The notes beneath the pieces were generated by a model. That model saw only the letters and a program-made list of their open reading frames with translations, was not told where the DNA came from and searched no databases. This document shows, piece by piece, positions 62,669 to 64,000 of a stretch of DNA of 64,000 nucleotides (position 1 is the stretch's first letter; every line of letters begins with the position of its first letter). Source of the stretch: Alteribacillus iranensis (GTDB taxonomy: Bacteria > Bacillota > Bacilli > Bacillales > Marinococcaceae); contig NZ_FONT01000004.1 of assembly GCF_900113025.1 (NCBI RefSeq), forward strand, positions 46,849-110,848. Direction: 5' to 3'. Made by a program: the position numbers and the translations under genes.

Positions 62669-64000
62669 CGGAAACCATATCCCTTAAACATCGAAATTCT
62701 GCACTGTCAAAAACTGACCTACACAATTCCTCGTCTAAACTATTGATAAACTCTGCCATATTAAACAATTTACTCTCCTGAAGATACTTTACAATATCAT
62801 AATCAAAATCACTTCCAATTATAATACTTAAGTCATTCTCCAGATCCACTTCTGAAAGATAAATTTTATTATCTATAAGGGATTGAACGATTTCTTGGTT
62901 TTGAGTAAAAAGCTCTTTTTTTCGGGTAGTTAGTATTCTTTCTTTTTCCTTTTTTGACATATCTGAAGACACTTCAACAGTGATATTATTTAATTCTTTT
63001 TCACCCATCAGCTTTAGACACCTATTTATACCTAAAAGCTCATATTCATTTTCAGATCCTTTTTTCTTTTTTAGATCATTGTCAGTTTTCACTAACACAG
63101 TAATCCCTAAAGCGCTTAACGTTTCGACATATTTAGAAAAATATATACCTCCTACTTCAAGTATGAACCCGCCATCTAATTCATACTCTGGATATATTTC
63201 ATCCAAAATTTTTTCGAATAAAACTCTTTCTGAGGGCCCTTCAACTAAAAGAACTTTATTTGAAAATACTGCTGAAGCCATATCTTTATTTAGTTTCCTT
63301 TTAACATTCCTATATAGATCCTCTATGTTATAAAGATAGGAATCACAGACTATTTTATCTTTTGAGTGTATCCTGATTAATCTATTGTCTTCCATCTCAT
63401 ATAGCAATTCAGGAGAATGTGTAGACATAAAAAAATATTTATAGTTATCTTTTTTAAACAACTGTTTTGAGAGAGCGATCTGCATCGATCTATGTAAGCT
63501 GTTTTCTGGTTCCTCAATCAGATATATTACTATTTTGTCCTCATGTTCTTTTTTAGTAATATAGTTCAGAATAGAGTATGATAATATTTTTTTCCTACCG
63601 TCCCCCGATGTTGGGTAATAATTTTCATCACCATCACGTTTGATATATGGTATAAGATCTGAATAAAAACCTCTGATTGCCATTTCTGATTTCACTTCAA
63701 CATTTATCTTTTCGTTTTTAAACGTTTTATACTCTTCAGTAATATCAGTTTGAAAACCTTGAATGACAGACATAGCACCTATTTTATTGTTCAAATCAGT
63801 TGTTAAGCCTTTAATATCATCCATAATCTGTTTGTCACTATCATTTTCCCTTGATTCATCAAATAAAGCTTTTTTATTTTTATTAAATATTGAGTTTAGC
63901 TCAATTAAAGGAGTAACATAAACGACTTTAAACAGGCTATCCAAAGTAAAAGAAATCCCTCGAGAAGGTATCTCTTGTAAATTATCTAAATCGCTCCCCC
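62661..64000 (-). CDS. gajA: Gabija endonuclease GajA (OLD-family), partial
   Basis: The frame is open through 64000, so the N terminus (about 130 residues with Walker A) lies beyond the window. Visible parts: the ABC ATPase C-terminal region with Walker B IYLIEEPENSLHRSMQ and the STHSPELL switch, then a TOPRIM nuclease domain with VLLVEGPSERVLFEKI (Glu) and VLVKTDNDL (Asp-x-Asp). This fused ATPase-TOPRIM layout followed directly by a UvrD-like gene is the Gabija architecture (class 2 OLD). GajA nicks phage DNA when nucleotide levels fall. Confidence 0.88.
   Translation of the reverse strand, partial: GSDLDNLQEIPSRGISFTLDSLFKVVYVTPLIELNSIFNKNKKALFDESRENDSDKQIMDDIKGLTTDLNNKIGAMSVIQGFQTDITEEYKTFKNEKINVEVKSEMAIRGFYSDLIPYIKRDGDENYYPTSGDGRKKILSYSILNYITKKEHEDKIVIYLIEEPENSLHRSMQIALSKQLFKKDNYKYFFMSTHSPELLYEMEDNRLIRIHSKDKIVCDSYLYNIEDLYRNVKRKLNKDMASAVFSNKVLLVEGPSERVLFEKILDEIYPEYELDGGFILEVGGIYFSKYVETLSALGITVLVKTDNDLKKKKGSENEYELLGINRCLKLMGEKELNNITVEVSSDMSKKEKERILTTRKKELFTQNQEIVQSLIDNKIYLSEVDLENDLSIIIGSDFDYDIVKYLQESKLFNMAEFINSLDEELCRSVFDSAEFRCLRDMVSDE

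Noticed and set aside
1-64000. CRISPR arrays, tRNA or rRNA genes
   Set aside because: No regularly spaced repeats, no cloverleaf and no ribosomal RNA sequence was recognised on either strand.

Overview
The window reads as chromosome of a low-to-moderate G+C, spore-forming, probably salt-loving Bacillaceae bacterium (Halobacillus or Salimicrobium type). The grounds are YisL, DUF3231 and SleB-like proteins, a Bacillus-style thiamine operon, acidic surface lipoproteins, a BCCT carrier and a CPA1 antiporter, strong AGGAGG ribosome sites, and frequent TTG/GTG starts. No rRNA, tRNA or CRISPR array was seen.

Region 1 (1-40.5 kb) is mostly core metabolism and transport in short operons. In order it holds: a coaW-marR pair; cardiolipin synthase; an mntABCD manganese importer with two promoters, each with an MntR-like box; a GtrA/glycosyltransferase pair; a TPP-riboswitch operon tenI-thiO-thiS-thiG-thiF; membrane transporters (AEC, NhaP2-type, a two-helix K+ channel, and an NCS2 purine permease behind a PurR box pair); moaC; topB; a 2OG-Fe dioxygenase; an SDR, a rhodanese and a CatE-like VOC enzyme; an FbpABC-type ABC importer whose permease carries an in-frame stop, divergent from a LysR regulator; an FAH-family hydrolase; and a PhoP-box-controlled pair of secreted phosphatases (glycerophosphodiesterase and Tat-exported PhoD). 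Short dispersed repeats and an IS605/TnpB-type remnant lie between operons.

Region 2 (40.5-60.1 kb) is a catabolic island. A TetR gene and five enzyme genes (FAD reductase, Rieske ferredoxin, Rieske oxygenase, RocA-like aldehyde dehydrogenase, ornithine-cyclodeaminase-family protein) face a BCCT transporter. The same palindrome, AATCATGATT, lies in both divergent promoters and again before the TetR gene. This looks like a self-contained uptake and oxidation module for a betaine-like compound. Beyond it are an EamA carrier, an MmgE/PrpD protein, a frameshifted quinone oxidoreductase, a DadA-like FAD oxidase, and an ATP-dependent hydantoinase pair (hyuA-hyuB) divergent from a PucR regulator. 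A 55-bp near-perfect copy of the FAD oxidase 3' end lies 12.5 kb away, next to an IS3 scar.

Region 3 (60.1-64 kb) is a defence segment: a serine resolvase, a small unknown gene, and a Gabija anti-phage system (gajA running off the window edge, then gajB).

Broken sequences are a theme. An FAH gene fragment, an IS3 orfA fragment, a TnpB-element fragment, a nonsense-split permease and a frameshifted oxidoreductase all occur between 24 and 53 kb, so that part has been rearranged repeatedly.
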